Notes: a model not told the origin generated them from the sequence alone. A stretch of DNA of 64,000 bases from Enterobacter ludwigii (GCA_023023105.1 CP083824.1:3286001-3350000), one strand, 5' to 3'; shown: positions 6,799 to 21,908, counted from the stretch's first letter. Numbers and translations: made by a program.

Positions 6799-6829
6799 AA
6801 AAAACAGGAGCCATCGGCTCCTGTTTTTT
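6799..6829. terminator. bidirectional terminator between ypdK and alaC
   Basis: A 14-bp perfect stem (6799-6812 with 6816-6829) with an A run on one side and a T run on the other, loop ATC. It can end transcription from both converging genes. Confidence 0.9.
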
Positions 6830-6832
6830 ATC

Positions 6833-8071
6833 TCATGACGACGCGGGATTTTCAGCAATATTTTTTGATGAAAGCAGCCCGTCAGCACGGAACATACTCT
6901 TAATGCCCCTCACTGCCTGACGAATACGGTCGCTGTTTTCAATCAGGGCGAATCGCACATGGGTGTCGCCATAGTCGCCAAAGCCAATGCCAGGTGACAC
7001 ACACACCTTTGCATCCTGCAGCAGCTTTTTGGCAAACTCCAGGGAACCCATCGCCGCATACGGTTCAGGAATTTTCGCCCAGACGTACATGGACGCTTTC
7101 GGCATTTCTACCATCCAGCCCGCTTCATGTAACCCTTTCACCAGCACATCGCGACGACGTTTATACTGGGCCGCAATCTCATGAACACACTGCTGATCGC
7201 CCTCAAGAGCCGCAATAGCCGCGACCTGTAGCGGCGTAAAAGTGCCGTAGTCGTGGTAACTCTTGATTCGCGCCAGTGCACTCACCAGCGTTTTGTTACC
7301 CACCATAAAGCCAATTCGCCAGCCTGCCATGTTGTAGCTTTTAGACAGGGTAAAGAACTCTACTGCCACATCGCGCGCGCCCGGAACCTGCATAATAGAC
7401 GGGGCTTTCCAGCCGTCGTAGACGATGTCTGCATAGGCTAAATCATGAACCACCAGTACGTCATAACGCTTAGCCAGGGCTACAACTTTCTCGAAGAAAT
7501 CAAGCTCCACACACTGCGCCGTTGGGTTCGACGGGAAACCAAGGATCATCATCTTCGGTTTCGGGTAACTTTCGCGAATCGCACGTTCCAGTTCGTTGAA
7601 GAAATCGACACCTTCCACCAGCGGCACAGAACGTACCTGCGCCCCGGCAATCACCGCACCATAGATATGGATCGGGTAGCTTGGATTCGGAACCAGGACC
7701 GTATCACCGTGATCCAGCGTCGCCAACATCAGGTGTGCCAGGCCCTCTTTCGAGCCAATGGTCACAATGGCTTCACTTTCAGGATCGATATCAACCTGGT
7801 AGCGATCCTGATACCAGCGCGAGATCGCGCGACGTAACCGAGGAATACCGCGAGACGTTGAGTAGCCGTGCGTATCAGGACGCTGGGCAACCGTGCAGAG
7901 TTTCTCAACAATATGCGGTGGAGTTGGGCCGTCAGGGTTCCCCATACTGAAATCAATGATGTCTTCGCCACGACGACGTGCAGCCATCTTCAGTTCAGCG
8001 GTGATATTGAAAACATAAGGGGGGAGACGATCGATGCGCGTAAAACGGCGTTCAGGACTGAATTCAGCCAT
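6833..8071 (-). CDS. alaC: AlaC, glutamate-pyruvate aminotransferase
   Basis: 412 residues, as in E. coli AlaC (YfdZ). It is a class I PLP aminotransferase: the N-terminal arm is [20 protein letters not shown], the PLP lysine lies in [12 protein letters not shown], and the arginine that binds the substrate carboxylate is in HVRFALIEN. It makes alanine from pyruvate and glutamate in the cytoplasm, together with AlaA and AvtA. The start is supported by GAGGA a few bases upstream of the ATG. It is divergent from ypdAB, the pyruvate-sensing system, a suggestive pairing around one metabolite. Confidence 0.95.
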   Translation of the reverse strand: MAEFSPERRFTRIDRLPPYVFNITAELKMAARRRGEDIIDFSMGNPDGPTPPHIVEKLCTVAQRPDTHGYSTSRGIPRLRRAISRWYQDRYQVDIDPESEAIVTIGSKEGLAHLMLATLDHGDTVLVPNPSYPIHIYGAVIAGAQVRSVPLVEGVDFFNELERAIRESYPKPKMMILGFPSNPTAQCVELDFFEKVVALAKRYDVLVVHDLAYADIVYDGWKAPSIMQVPGARDVAVEFFTLSKSYNMAGWRIGFMVGNKTLVSALARIKSYHDYGTFTPLQVAAIAALEGDQQCVHEIAAQYKRRRDVLVKGLHEAGWMVEMPKASMYVWAKIPEPYAAMGSLEFAKKLLQDAKVCVSPGIGFGDYGDTHVRFALIENSDRIRQAVRGIKSMFRADGLLSSKNIAENPASS

Positions 8072-8457
8072 AGATTCCTCAGATTAACGTTAGCGCCCGG
8101 ACCGTCCGAGCGACGCTGCCACGCATGTGGCGTGCTTAGAAAATAACCTGAAAAAAATCATGCTGTCGAGAGGGAAATGAAAAAAAAGCGATCGCGCTAA
8201 AACCGGAACCCTGCTGTGTTAAAAAGCGGAAGCACCAAAGGGGAATTCGGCTGTCTGATAGCTGTTTTTTAACACAATGATATCAAAGCAGTTACCTGTC
8301 GATACGTCGATAATAAAAAATCGGGACATGTCAGCACACACCGGATAATCCCCTTTGTAAACTATGGTTTTTCCTCATTTGATAAACCTGACGGATAGCT
8401 GGTCAATACGCGCCAGGTTTTTTATCATGGTTCTTTCCCGTTACCCCAGGTCTACTC
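8072..8457. other. alaC-ypdA divergent intergenic region
   Basis: 386 bases without a gene. It holds a short palindrome CCACGCATGTGG in the alaC leader, an 11-bp inverted repeat TGTGTTAAAAA/TTTTTAACACA at 8215-8225 and 8266-8276, and a hairpin AAACCTG/CAGGTTT (8394-8400 with 8414-8420) followed by TTT shortly before ypdA. I did not find a clear riboswitch. Confidence 0.5.
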
Positions 8458-10164
8458 GTGCACGAAATATTCACTATGCTGTTGGCGGTTTTTGACCGGG
8501 CGGCATTAATGCTGATTTGCCTGTTCTTCCTTATTCGCATTCGCTTGTTTCGCGAGCTTTTGCATAAGTCTGCACACTCCCCCAAAGAGCTACTGGCTGT
8601 TACCGCCATCTTTTCACTGTTTGCGCTGTTCAGCACCTGGTCCGGCGTGCCGGTTGAGGGGTCGCTCGTTAACGTGCGGATTATTGCCGTCATGTCCGGC
8701 GGAATTTTGTTTGGCCCGTGGGTGGGCGTCATCACCGGCATGATTGCCGGCACCCATCGCTACCTGATTGATATTGGTGGCGTGACGGCTGTGCCGTGCT
8801 TTATCACCAGCATTATTGCCGGGGTACTTTCCGGGTGGATTAACCGCAAGATCCCGAAAAAGCAACGCTGGCGCGCCGGGATCATTGCGGGCATGGTGTG
8901 CGAAACGCTGACCATGATCCTGGTCGTGGTGTGGGCTCCCACCACCGCACTGGGGCTGGATATCGTCTCGAAAATTGGTATTCCAATGATCCTGGGCAGC
9001 GTCTGTATCGGTTTTATCGTGCTGCTGGTGCAAAGTGTCGAAGGGGAAAAGGAGGCAAGTGCTGCCCGTCAGGCCAAGCTGGCGCTCGATATTGCCAACA
9101 AAACCCTGCCGCTATTCCGCCACGTTAACGCGGAATCACTGCGTCAGGTCTGCGAGATTATCCGCCACGATATTCACGCTGATGCCGTCGCCATCACCAA
9201 CATCGACCACGTGCTAGCCTATGTCGGTGTTGGGGAGCACAACTATCACGACAACGATGACACCATCAGCCCGACCACCAGACAGGCGATTAACTACGGC
9301 AAAATCATTATCAAAAACAATGATGAAGCCCACCGGACGCCGGAAATCCACTCCATGCTGGTGATCCCGTTATGGGAAAAAGGTGTCGTGACGGGCACGC
9401 TGAAAATTTATTACTGCCACGCGCATCAGATCACCTCCTCACTTCAGGAGATGGCCATCGGCCTGTCGCAGATTATCTCCACACAACTGGAAGTTTCCCG
9501 GGCGGAGCAACTGCGTGAAATGGCAAATAAGGCAGAGTTGCGCGCACTGCAGAGCAAAATCAATCCCCATTTCCTGTTTAACGCGCTGAACGCGATTTCC
9601 TCGTCCATTCGTCTTAATCCGGACACCGCGCGCCAGCTGATTTTTAACCTGTCCCGCTATCTGCGCTACAACATCGAGCTGAAAGATGACGAGCAGATCG
9701 ACATCAAAAAAGAGCTGTACCAGATTAAAGACTACATCGCGATTGAGCAGGCACGCTTTGGCGACAAGCTCACGGTCATTTACGATATTGATGAAGAGGT
9801 CAACTGCGTGATCCCGAGCCTGCTAATCCAGCCGCTGGTCGAAAACGCGATTGTTCACGGTATTCAGCCCTGTAAAGGCAAAGGTGTCGTCACTATCAGC
9901 GTCACCGAAAGCGGCAACCGGGTGCGCATTGCCGTACGCGATACCGGCCACGGTATTGATCCCAAAGTTATTGAGCGCGTGGAATCTAACGAGATGCCCG
10001 GGAATAAAATCGGGCTGCTGAACGTGCACCATCGGGTCAAACTGCTCTACGGCGACGGGCTGCATATTCATCGCCTTGAACCGGGTACCGAAATCGCTTT
10101 TTACGTTCCGAATGAACGTTCATCCGTTCATGCGGCAACATCCCTGTTACCCCTGGTGGAGTGA
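8458..10164 (+). CDS. ypdA: YpdA (PyrS), LytS-type sensor kinase for pyruvate
   Basis: 568 residues from GTG 8458, giving the E. coli N-terminus MHEIF. The order is a five- to six-helix membrane domain of the LytS type (residues about 1-195, with [17 protein letters not shown]), a GAF domain (about 220-355), then the histidine-kinase dimerisation segment with His371 in [16 protein letters not shown], and an ATPase domain with N, G1 and G2 boxes ([25 protein letters not shown]). In E. coli it responds to high external pyruvate and phosphorylates YpdB. It is followed by ypdB three bases later, clearly one operon. Confidence 0.95.
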   Translation: MHEIFTMLLAVFDRAALMLICLFFLIRIRLFRELLHKSAHSPKELLAVTAIFSLFALFSTWSGVPVEGSLVNVRIIAVMSGGILFGPWVGVITGMIAGTHRYLIDIGGVTAVPCFITSIIAGVLSGWINRKIPKKQRWRAGIIAGMVCETLTMILVVVWAPTTALGLDIVSKIGIPMILGSVCIGFIVLLVQSVEGEKEASAARQAKLALDIANKTLPLFRHVNAESLRQVCEIIRHDIHADAVAITNIDHVLAYVGVGEHNYHDNDDTISPTTRQAINYGKIIIKNNDEAHRTPEIHSMLVIPLWEKGVVTGTLKIYYCHAHQITSSLQEMAIGLSQIISTQLEVSRAEQLREMANKAELRALQSKINPHFLFNALNAISSSIRLNPDTARQLIFNLSRYLRYNIELKDDEQIDIKKELYQIKDYIAIEQARFGDKLTVIYDIDEEVNCVIPSLLIQPLVENAIVHGIQPCKGKGVVTISVTESGNRVRIAVRDTGHGIDPKVIERVESNEMPGNKIGLLNVHHRVKLLYGDGLHIHRLEPGTEIAFYVPNERSSVHAATSLLPLVE

Positions 10165-10167
10165 CCT

Positions 10168-10899
10168 ATGAAAGTCATCATCGTAGAAGATGAAATTCTG
10201 GCTCAACAGGAGCTAACCTGGCTTATCAAAACCCACAGCCAGATGGAGATTGTGGGTACCTTTGACGATGGTCTGGATGTGCTGAAGTTTCTGCAGCACA
10301 ACCGGGTCGACGCTATTTTTCTGGATATTAATATTCCGTCGCTGGATGGCGTATTGCTGGCGCAAAACATCAATCAGTTTGCCCATAAGCCGTTCATTGT
10401 TTTCGTCACCGCCTGGAAAGAGCACGCCGTGGAAGCCTTCGAACTGGAGGCATTTGACTATATTCTTAAGCCTTACCAGGAGTCGCGTATTATCAGCATG
10501 CTGCAAAAGCTGGAAGCCGCATGGCAGCAGCAGACTGCTCCCGCTAGCGCCACCCCCACGGTACGTGAAAATGACACCATTAATCTGGTCAAAGATGAAC
10601 GTATCATTGTGACGCCAGTCAACGATATTTATTACGCCGAAGCGCATGAAAAGATGACGTTTGTCTATACGCGTCGAGAATCTTATGTGATGGCGATGAA
10701 CATCACCGAGTTCTGCAGCAAGCTGCCTGCGGCACACTTTTTCCGCTGTCACCGTTCGTTCTGCGTGAATTTAAATAAGATCCGCGAGATCGAACCCTGG
10801 TTTAACAACACCTACATTTTGCGTCTGAAGGATCTGGATTTTCAGGTGCCGGTGAGCCGCAGCAAGGTGAAAGAGTTTCGTCAGTTGATGCATCTGTAA
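10168..10899 (+). CDS. ypdB: YpdB (PyrR), LytTR-family response regulator
   Basis: 243 residues. The receiver domain covers residues 1-120, with the acidic pair in IVEDE, phosphoacceptor Asp53 in IFLDINIP, and the T/K positions in VFVTAW and YILKPY. The C-terminal LytTR DNA-binding domain runs from about 137 to the end (FFRCHRSFCVNLNKI). In E. coli it activates yhjX, a pyruvate-linked transporter. The start codon lies three bases after ypdA. The ypdC gene that follows in E. coli is absent; glk comes next on the other strand. Confidence 0.95.
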   Translation: MKVIIVEDEILAQQELTWLIKTHSQMEIVGTFDDGLDVLKFLQHNRVDAIFLDINIPSLDGVLLAQNINQFAHKPFIVFVTAWKEHAVEAFELEAFDYILKPYQESRIISMLQKLEAAWQQQTAPASATPTVRENDTINLVKDERIIVTPVNDIYYAEAHEKMTFVYTRRESYVMAMNITEFCSKLPAAHFFRCHRSFCVNLNKIREIEPWFNNTYILRLKDLDFQVPVSRSKVKEFRQLMHL

Positions 10900-10931
10900 A
10901 GCGCCCCCTCACGCAGGAGAGGGCAATATCG

Positions 10932-11897
10932 TCAAAGGATTTGACCGAGAACCTGACGCAGATGGGCTCCCGAGCCAAGAAGACCAGGGTTATCGTGCAC
11001 GATGAGGTAGACAGGGATGTCCTGCACGTAGCTTCTGAAACGCCCTTTATCTTCAAACCCACCGCGGAAACCAGAGGCTTTAAAGAAATCGAGGAAACGC
11101 GGCACGATCCCGCCCGCAATATAAACACCACCGAATGTGCCCAACGTCAGTGCCAGGTTGCCGCCGAAACGACCCATGATCACGCAGAACAGCGACAGTG
11201 CACGGCGGCAGTCAATGCAGCTGTCCGCCAGCGCACGTTCGGTCACGTCTTTCGGCTGCAGGTTTTCCGGCAGTCGACCGTCCGATTTCACAATCGCACG
11301 GTACAGGTTGACCAGCCCGGGGCCGGAAAGGACGCGCTCAGCGGAGACGTGTCCAATCTCTGCGCGCAACTCTTCAAGGATAATGCCCTCTTCTTCGCTG
11401 TTTGGCGCAAAGTCAACATGCCCCCCCTCGCCCGGCAGGCTTACCCAGCGCTGAGCAACGTGCACCAGATGCGATACCCCCAGACCGGTTCCTGCGCCAT
11501 AGACGGCTATCGGTTTGCCTTCGACTGGCTCCGCACCGCCAAACTGAATCAGATGCTCGGGCTTCAGCATAGGGATTGCCATCGAAACCGCAGTGAAATC
11601 ATTGATGATTTCAAGATGCGCAAAACGGAGATTTTTTTTCATCTCCGCGATGGAAAATGCCCAGGTATGGTTTGTCATCGCAACCCAGTCACCCGTTATC
11701 GGGCAGGCAATGGCAATGCAGCCATCTTCGACGCTCACCTGACGCTCTTCCAAATAGACGCGGACAACGGCCTCAAGGCTTGGGTAATCCAGCCCTGAGT
11801 AGGTTTTCGCTTGAGAAATCTCCCCCGTGTTTACATCGCAGAGAGCAAGACGTGCGTTAGTCCCACCCACATCACCTACTAAAGCATACTTTGTCAT
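10932..11897 (-). CDS. glk: Glucokinase
   Basis: 321 residues, as in E. coli. It phosphorylates free cytoplasmic glucose to glucose-6-phosphate with ATP. The phosphate-binding motif [12 protein letters not shown] is at residues 8-19, the glucose-binding [11 protein letters not shown] at about 99-109, and the adenosine motif [12 protein letters not shown] in the C-terminal half. It converges on ypdB with 32 bases between them. It provides the entry step for glucose released inside the cell, for instance from disaccharides, independent of the PTS genes also in this window. Confidence 0.95.
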   Translation of the reverse strand: MTKYALVGDVGGTNARLALCDVNTGEISQAKTYSGLDYPSLEAVVRVYLEERQVSVEDGCIAIACPITGDWVAMTNHTWAFSIAEMKKNLRFAHLEIINDFTAVSMAIPMLKPEHLIQFGGAEPVEGKPIAVYGAGTGLGVSHLVHVAQRWVSLPGEGGHVDFAPNSEEEGIILEELRAEIGHVSAERVLSGPGLVNLYRAIVKSDGRLPENLQPKDVTERALADSCIDCRRALSLFCVIMGRFGGNLALTLGTFGGVYIAGGIVPRFLDFFKASGFRGGFEDKGRFRSYVQDIPVYLIVHDNPGLLGSGAHLRQVLGQIL

Positions 11898-12102
11898 TCT
11901 TCTACTGCTCCGCTAAAGTCAGAATAAATCTTTGGGACACTGTAAATTCAAGGCTGGATAACAACAACGACCTGAAGGCAGCTACCCCAGGATTGTCGAT
12001 CTTCGTCACAGAATAACTTTACCGTTTCAGCACCTTTTGCACTATTGCCATAAAGCTGATTGTGCAAAGTAACGTAATACCGTTTTGTACAAGGAAATCA
12101 TC

Positions 12103-13338
12103 ATGCTCCACCCGCGAGCCAGAACCATGCTCCTGCTGGCAATTCCGGCGTTAATTATTGGCGTTGCCTCAAGTCTGGTGCTCATTGTCGTGATGAAAGT
12201 CGCGTCGGTGCTGCAAACGATGTTATGGGCAGCGCTTCCTGCAAAGCTGGGGGTCAACGTTGATTCTCCTGCATGGGTTATTTTGATGCTGACGTTAACC
12301 GGTATTGCGGTGGGGCTGGTGATCCGTTTCAGTCCCGGACATGCCGGGCCCGACCCGGCGCAGGAACCCTTGATCGGTGCTCCGGTTCCCCCTTCGGCGC
12401 TGCCGGGGTTGATCATCGCGTTGATTCTGGGTCTGGCGGGCGGCGTCAGTCTTGGGCCGGAACATCCGATCATGGCGGTTAACATCGGACTGGCGGTTTT
12501 CCTCGGTGCACGCATTTTGCCCCGTGTTGGCGCACTGGACTGGACTATCCTTGCCTCCGCAGGCACCATCGGAGCGCTTTTTGGCACGCCCGTTGCCGCC
12601 GCGCTGATCTTTTCGCAGACGCTCAGCAGCAACAACGATGTCCCGCTGTGGGATAAACTCTTTGCGCCGCTGATGGCCGCTGCTGCCGGCGCATTGACGA
12701 CCAGCCTGTTTTTCCATCCCCATTTTTCACTCACCCTTCCCCACTATGGCCAGATGCAGATAGCCGATATCTTCAGCGGTGCCATCGTCGCCGCCATCGC
12801 CATTGCGCTGGGAATGGTGGCGGTATGGTGTCTTCCGCGTCTTCACCGGCTGATGCATAAGCTTAAGCACCCGGTATTCATTCTGGGAGTGGGTGGTTTC
12901 ATTCTTGGTATTTTAGGGGCCATCGGCGGGGCGGTGACGTTGTTCAAAGGTCTGGATGAGATGCAGCAACTGGCCTTCAGCCAGGTGTTTAGCGTTTCAG
13001 ATTATCTGCTGTTTGCGGTGATCAAACTGGCGGCGCTGGTAGTGGCTTCAGCCTGTGGTTTTCGCGGCGGGCGTATTTTCCCGGCGGTGTTTGTCGGTGT
13101 GGCGCTGGGGCTGATGCTGCACGGGCATGTGGATGCCGTCCCGGCGGCCATTACCGTATCCTGTTCGATTCTGGGGCTGGTTCTGGTGGTCACGCGCGAT
13201 GCGTGGTTAAGTTTATTTATGGCGGCAGTCGTCGTGCCGGATTCGACGCTTTTCCCTCTGCTCTGCATCGTGATGTTGCCCGCCTGGCTCCTGCTGGCGG
13301 GCAAACCCATGATGATGGCATGGCGTAACGATAAGTAA
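12103..13338 (+). CDS. yfeO: YfeO, CLC-family ion channel/transporter-like protein
   Basis: 411 residues from ATG 12103, seven bases after AAGGA; an upstream ATG at 12085 lacks a ribosome site. There are about ten membrane helices. CLC signatures can be seen: GPEHP (the GxExP motif with the gating glutamate), [17 protein letters not shown], and [14 protein letters not shown]. It is shorter than ClcA and lacks the usual GSGIP motif, so its ion is uncertain. It is divergent from glk and ends one base before the ipdC stop. Confidence 0.9.
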   Translation: MLHPRARTMLLLAIPALIIGVASSLVLIVVMKVASVLQTMLWAALPAKLGVNVDSPAWVILMLTLTGIAVGLVIRFSPGHAGPDPAQEPLIGAPVPPSALPGLIIALILGLAGGVSLGPEHPIMAVNIGLAVFLGARILPRVGALDWTILASAGTIGALFGTPVAAALIFSQTLSSNNDVPLWDKLFAPLMAAAAGALTTSLFFHPHFSLTLPHYGQMQIADIFSGAIVAAIAIALGMVAVWCLPRLHRLMHKLKHPVFILGVGGFILGILGAIGGAVTLFKGLDEMQQLAFSQVFSVSDYLLFAVIKLAALVVASACGFRGGRIFPAVFVGVALGLMLHGHVDAVPAAITVSCSILGLVLVVTRDAWLSLFMAAVVVPDSTLFPLLCIVMLPAWLLLAGKPMMMAWRNDK

Positions 13339-16180
<2,842 letters not shown>

Positions 16181-16307
16181 TAGCGCTTTTAGCAAAAAGT
16201 GCTCTCATTCATGAATTCGGAGTTCAGGCGATGAAACGAGGCTTTACCAACTCGTAATATTGAGTTAACAGGCCCAACGAAGGCCCCGATCGTGAAGGAG
16301 AAAGAGT

Positions 16308-16646
16308 ATGTTCAGGTCACTGATTCTTGCAGCGGTATTACTGGCTTCGGCCCCGCTGATCGCCACTGCGGGCGAAATCACCCTGTTGCCATCCGTAAAA
16401 TTACAAATTGGCGATCGTGACGATTACGGCAGATACTGGGACGGTGGCTATTGGCGCGACCGTGACTACTGGCATCGTCATTATGAGTGGCGTGGAGATC
16501 GCTGGTGGAAACATGATAACGGCAGACACCGTGGCTGGTATAAAGATAATGCCTATGAGCGCGGTTACCGTGAAGGCTGGAACGATCGTGACGACCACCG
16601 TGGCGGCTGGGGTCGCGGTAAAGGTCACGGCCATGGCCATCATTAA
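16308..16646 (+). CDS. ypeC: YpeC, DUF2502 periplasmic protein
   Basis: 112 residues with a clear signal peptide ([21 protein letters not shown], cut near residue 21), then [20 protein letters not shown] as in E. coli YpeC. The mature part is rich in Trp, Tyr, Arg, Asp and His ([18 protein letters not shown]) and ends in GKGHGHGHH. That tail could bind divalent metals. It is placed next to mntH as in E. coli. Function is unknown. AAGGAG lies shortly before the ATG. Confidence 0.9.
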   Translation: MFRSLILAAVLLASAPLIATAGEITLLPSVKLQIGDRDDYGRYWDGGYWRDRDYWHRHYEWRGDRWWKHDNGRHRGWYKDNAYERGYREGWNDRDDHRGGWGRGKGHGHGHH

Positions 16647-16650
16647 TGCA

Positions 16651-16674
16651 AAAAGGAGCCTCACGGCTCCTTTT
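16651..16674. terminator. bidirectional terminator between ypeC and mntH
   Basis: A perfect 10-bp stem AAAAGGAGCC/GGCTCCTTTT with loop TCAC and flanking A and T runs. Confidence 0.9.
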
Positions 16675-16687
16675 TCTTAATTAAACC

Positions 16688-18004
<1,317 letters not shown>

Positions 18005-18091
18005 TTACAGTGATTTCTCTGATAGCTTTGGACGATAGACAGGCGGGTAAGCTGAGGGCGACCTGACAAAAACTGAAATCGCGCGCTCTTT

Positions 18092-18107
18092 TGTGAAGAC
18101 TAGCACA
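18092..18107 (+). promoter_or_regulatory. CRP site 1 upstream of nupC
   Basis: TGTGA-AGACTA-GCACA matches the CRP consensus in nine of ten positions. nupC is known to be CRP/CytR-controlled in E. coli. Confidence 0.7.
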
Positions 18108-18166
18108 CAAACTTAACTTTTCACTCATTTACCTAACATAACAAAAATGTATTGTGGATCACTAAT

Positions 18167-18182
18167 TTTGAGACTCGTCACA
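18167..18182 (+). promoter_or_regulatory. CRP site 2 upstream of nupC
   Basis: TTTGA-GACTCG-TCACA matches nine of ten consensus positions. It is 75 bp from site 1 centre to centre; CytR could bind between the two. I could not place the start of transcription with confidence. Confidence 0.55.
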
Positions 18183-18277
18183 GGATGTAACTATAGTGTG
18201 CCCTTGATCTCGTTTTCTTTTCCTTCGTTACATAGAATGTGCAAGAAAATTAAACCTGCCTCAAATTTGGAGCAAAT

Positions 18278-19465
18278 ATGGACCGCGTCCTTCATTTTGT
18301 CCTGGCACTTGTTGTCGTTACTGCACTTGCATTGCTGGTCAGCACAGACCGCAAAAAAATTCGTATTCGTTATGTTGTCCAACTGCTGGTCATTGAAGTT
18401 TTACTCGCCTGGTTCTTCCTGAACTCCAACGTGGGGCTTGGCTTCGTAAAAGGCTTCTCCGAAATGTTCGAAAAACTGCTCGGGTTTGCCAACGAAGGGA
18501 CAAACTTCGTCTTCGGTAAAATGAACGACGAAGGTCTGGCGTTCTTCTTCCTGAAGGTGCTGTGCCCAATCGTCTTCATCTCTGCGCTGATCGGTATTCT
18601 GCAGCACATCCGTGTTCTGCCGTTTATTATTCGTGGAATTGGTTTCCTGTTATCCAAAGTAAACGGTATGGGTAAGCTGGAATCATTCAACGCCGTCAGT
18701 TCCCTGATCCTTGGTCAGTCTGAGAACTTCATCGCGTATAAAGATATTCTCGGTAAGATGTCCCGCAACCGCATGTACACCATGGCGGCAACCGCAATGT
18801 CTACCGTTTCCATGTCTATCGTGGGCGCGTATATGACCATGCTGGAGCCAAAATACGTGGTTGCTGCACTGGTTCTGAACATGTTCAGCACCTTTATCGT
18901 TCTGTCACTGATCAACCCGTACCGCGTTGATGCCAGCGAAGAGAACATCCAGATGTCAAACCTGCACGAAGGTCAGAGCTTCTTCGAAATGCTGGGTGAG
19001 TACATTCTGGCAGGTTTCAAAGTGGCGATTATCGTTGCCGCCATGCTGATCGGCTTCATTGCCCTGATTTCTGGCCTGAACGCCCTGTTCGCTGCGGTTC
19101 TGGGCATCTCCTTCCAGGGTATTCTGGGCTACATCTTCTACCCTATTGCATGGGTGATGGGTGTTCCGGCTCACGAAGCACTGCAGGTGGGCAGTATTAT
19201 GGCGACTAAACTGGTGTCTAACGAATTCGTTGCGATGATGGATCTGCAGAAGATTGCCAGCACCCTTTCTCCACGCGCGGAAGGCATTCTGTCCGTGTTC
19301 CTGGTTTCATTCGCTAACTTCTCATCCATCGGTATTATCGCCGGTGCGATTAAAGGTTTGAACGAAGAACAGGGTAACGTGGTTTCTCGCTTTGGCCTGA
19401 AACTGGTTTACGGCTCTACGCTGGTAAGCGTCCTGTCTGCTTCTATCGCAGCACTGGTACTGTAA
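18278..19465 (+). CDS. nupC: NupC, proton-coupled nucleoside transporter (CNT family)
   Basis: 395 residues. It imports pyrimidine nucleosides and adenosine with protons across the inner membrane. Family motifs include [43 protein letters not shown] and [15 protein letters not shown] 18278 follows TTGGAG. Compared with E. coli NupC as I remember it (400 residues), about five residues are missing in the loop after LNALFAAV, where the text runs straight into [11 protein letters not shown]. It is isolated, with its own CRP sites and a strong terminator. Confidence 0.95.
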   Translation: MDRVLHFVLALVVVTALALLVSTDRKKIRIRYVVQLLVIEVLLAWFFLNSNVGLGFVKGFSEMFEKLLGFANEGTNFVFGKMNDEGLAFFFLKVLCPIVFISALIGILQHIRVLPFIIRGIGFLLSKVNGMGKLESFNAVSSLILGQSENFIAYKDILGKMSRNRMYTMAATAMSTVSMSIVGAYMTMLEPKYVVAALVLNMFSTFIVLSLINPYRVDASEENIQMSNLHEGQSFFEMLGEYILAGFKVAIIVAAMLIGFIALISGLNALFAAVLGISFQGILGYIFYPIAWVMGVPAHEALQVGSIMATKLVSNEFVAMMDLQKIASTLSPRAEGILSVFLVSFANFSSIGIIAGAIKGLNEEQGNVVSRFGLKLVYGSTLVSVLSASIAALVL

Positions 19466-19483
19466 GGTTTACTGTTAAAACAC

Positions 19484-19508
19484 AAACCGGGAGCATGGCT
19501 CCCGGTTT
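19484..19508. terminator. bidirectional terminator between nupC and pdeA
   Basis: An 11-bp perfect stem AAACCGGGAGC/GCTCCCGGTTT with loop ATG, followed by T's towards nupC's direction and preceded by A's for pdeA. Confidence 0.9.
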
Positions 19509-19510
19509 TT

Positions 19511-21733
19511 TTATTCCCGCAATTCTTCCAGCGGTGTAGGTTTGCCTATCAGGTAGCCCTGCAGGTAATCCACGCCGAAGCTTAGCAGCATCTCGCGCTG
19601 AGCTGGTGTTTCCACATATTCAGCCACCACACACAGAGATTTTGTCTTCGCCAGATTACACATCGACTGGACGATCATCGCATCCATGTCGTCAGTACAA
19701 ATATCTTTTACAAAGCAGCCATCAATCTTAATGATGTCTGCCTGCAGACGTCTGAGACGCTCATAGTTCGCGTAACCCGTACCAAAGTCATCAATGGCAA
19801 TCCGGAAACCGTAATCCCGCAACTGTTGGATATTGTTGATACTGCTTCCTGAATTCGAAAAGGCCTGCTCCTCAGTGATTTCGATAATGACGGCCTGAGG
19901 GGCTATACCATACCGTTCGAAGAGGGCGCAAATCTCACTGGCCACCTCTTTTTGCATCAGCGTCAACGGCATCAGATTGACAGAAAAACGGGCACCGGCA
20001 TGCGTCGCAGGGTGATCGCGCAGCCACACCAGTAACTTTTCCATTACACACATATCAAACCGATGACTGAGGTTGAATTGGGCAATCAACGGAATAAAGC
20101 GATCGGGAGTAATGATCTCCCCTTCGCTTTCCATCCGCGCCAGAATTTCGTAGTACCCACTCCCGTCAGCCTTCTGGATAGGCTGCGCGTATAAATGAAA
20201 CTGGCCCGCGTCCAGGGCGTGTTTAATGCGCGCTAACATCAGAACACGTTCTGTCGTTTGTCCGGATACCGCTTCAAGACTATTCGTGAGCGCAAGAACG
20301 TTATGCGCGCCGCAGGATTGCTCTGCCAGCCAGCTCAGTTGCCCCAGCGTGTGGTGTAACTTTTCGCCGTTTTCGACCATCCCCCAGGACGCGCCAAATT
20401 CAATATCCAGCCCGGTGTTGTTCCAGTAAATCTTACGACTGTTCAGCCGATCAACCATATGCTGAAGGCGCTCAGCGGTTCCCGGGCCCAGCAATACCAG
20501 TACCAGCTCGCTGCCAGGTAACTGGAAGAGGGACTCATCTTTCTGCAGAAGTGGCTGAAGCGACGTGGCGATCGTTCGTTTGCAATGGACCCGCATGAGC
20601 ATCCCGTAGTGGCGGCTCAAAAATTCCAGGTTATCCATACGCAGAATGCTAACTTTTGCATCAGGATGATTCTCAAGATAATCCTCCAGCGCACGAATAT
20701 TGGGCAAACCCGTCAGCGGATCGGTCAGCGCCCGGCCCTGCCAGCCCCGTTTTAACCACTCGCTGCGCTGATAAATGCGCGACATGTAAAGCAAACAGAT
20801 GGCGAAAGAGATAAGCACGGAGAGGATAAAGGAGAGCGAATGGCCCGATTCAACCCCATTGAGGAAGTTATAGTTGTAGGTCAACAGCAGGAGTGCAGAT
20901 ACGGCCCAGAGCAAAGAGATAAGCGCATAGGTCAGGCGACTTATCGCTAACGTAAAAAGAATAAAAATCAGCGGCATCAAATAGCCCGCAATGACGGGAG
21001 ATTCAAAAGGTCCACATAAAATGACGAGAATGAAACTTAAAAACATCAGCCAGACAAAAATATATAATGAATTTTTGTGAAGAAACACAGGCTTCACGCT
21101 TCGCCGCCAGAACGTGATGGCATAGCGAGGATTAATTATCATTCTTAATGGGTAATAGAACATCATGGTAAAAATCAACGCCGCGCAGATCAGACTTTGA
21201 ATATCCACCACATTGTAAATTACCGTTCCTTCGCCGAAGAAGGTTGAAATTGTCACCGGGAAATCAAACAAATAGCCTGCCATATACATCGACAGCTTAA
21301 TACCTATTGGCACGATAAAACCGAGCCAGAATATACGTAAACCGATGTGCTTGTTAGGGATACTGTAACGCCAACGCTTACCCAGCATGAGGCGTAGCAG
21401 ACCGCACGCTGCGAACAACGCGAAGGTCTGACAAAACAGTAAAACTGAATATTGTAGTGGCGCTAAATTAACATAAAATAAATTAGTGACAGTAAAACCT
21501 AACAAAACAGGAAGAATTGCCCTGCGTCCAAATAACAGAATTACCGCCAGCATAACGCTTAGCGGTAACCATGCTAAATAAACGTCATGACCATTAACAA
21601 TTGCGCGCGGAGAGAGGAAACGGGAGAAAGGTACCGCAATCAGGCAAAGCGCCAGGGCAATCATAAATATCTTTACGTTATTGTAAGTTTTTCTATTCAT
21701 TAAGCTGATGAGTATATTATCCGTTCGTATCAT
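19511..21733 (-). CDS. pdeA: PdeA (YfeA), cyclic-di-GMP phosphodiesterase with degenerate GGDEF and EAL domains
   Basis: 740 residues from ATG 21733; an ATG eleven codons later (21700, MNRKTYNN) is an equally possible start, and neither has a good ribosome site. The first 320 residues form eight to ten membrane helices. A GGDEF-like domain follows from DPLTGLPNIRALE, but its signature is LPGSEL, so it should be inactive as a cyclase. The EAL domain starts AQPIQKADGSGYYEILARME and keeps NLMPLTLMQ, EITEEQAF, IDDFGTGYANYERL and KIDGCFVKD, consistent with an active enzyme. It hydrolyses c-di-GMP, affecting motility and biofilm. Confidence 0.92.
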   Translation of the reverse strand: MIRTDNILISLMNRKTYNNVKIFMIALALCLIAVPFSRFLSPRAIVNGHDVYLAWLPLSVMLAVILLFGRRAILPVLLGFTVTNLFYVNLAPLQYSVLLFCQTFALFAACGLLRLMLGKRWRYSIPNKHIGLRIFWLGFIVPIGIKLSMYMAGYLFDFPVTISTFFGEGTVIYNVVDIQSLICAALIFTMMFYYPLRMIINPRYAITFWRRSVKPVFLHKNSLYIFVWLMFLSFILVILCGPFESPVIAGYLMPLIFILFTLAISRLTYALISLLWAVSALLLLTYNYNFLNGVESGHSLSFILSVLISFAICLLYMSRIYQRSEWLKRGWQGRALTDPLTGLPNIRALEDYLENHPDAKVSILRMDNLEFLSRHYGMLMRVHCKRTIATSLQPLLQKDESLFQLPGSELVLVLLGPGTAERLQHMVDRLNSRKIYWNNTGLDIEFGASWGMVENGEKLHHTLGQLSWLAEQSCGAHNVLALTNSLEAVSGQTTERVLMLARIKHALDAGQFHLYAQPIQKADGSGYYEILARMESEGEIITPDRFIPLIAQFNLSHRFDMCVMEKLLVWLRDHPATHAGARFSVNLMPLTLMQKEVASEICALFERYGIAPQAVIIEITEEQAFSNSGSSINNIQQLRDYGFRIAIDDFGTGYANYERLRRLQADIIKIDGCFVKDICTDDMDAMIVQSMCNLAKTKSLCVVAEYVETPAQREMLLSFGVDYLQGYLIGKPTPLEELRE

Positions 21734-21875
21734 TGACCGGATGGATAATATGTTTATTAATTGCGCGAAGCAAGTTCAAGTCTAATTATGGACGGGTTTA
21801 TTGCTTTCGATTGAGGTGAGGTACAGGAATATATCTATTTTTATAACAAAATGTAGTAGTGAGTGTTACAAGCGC

Positions 21876-21908
21876 ATAAAAAAAGCCCTCGTCTTTTGAC
21901 GAGGGCTT
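21876..21908 (-). terminator. terminator of the tRNA-Ala transcript
   Basis: An 11-bp stem AAGCCCTCGTC/GACGAGGGCTT with a four-base loop. On the minus strand it is followed by a T run. Confidence 0.9.

Noticed and set aside
8072..8200. Riboswitch or leader peptide for alaC
   Set aside because: A short palindrome is visible but no conserved aptamer-like core and no Ala-rich leader frame.
12036..12068. Inverted repeat TTTGCAC/GTGCAAA before yfeO
   Set aside because: Only 7 bp with a 19-base interior; too weak to call an operator or hairpin.
16401..16680. Two frames of about 87 to 90 codons on either strand over ypeC
   Set aside because: Low-complexity shadows (Thr, Ile, Val, Ala rich) caused by the skewed composition of ypeC.
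19511..21733. Diguanylate cyclase activity of PdeA
   Set aside because: The GGDEF motif is replaced by LPGSEL, so only the EAL part is expected to be active.
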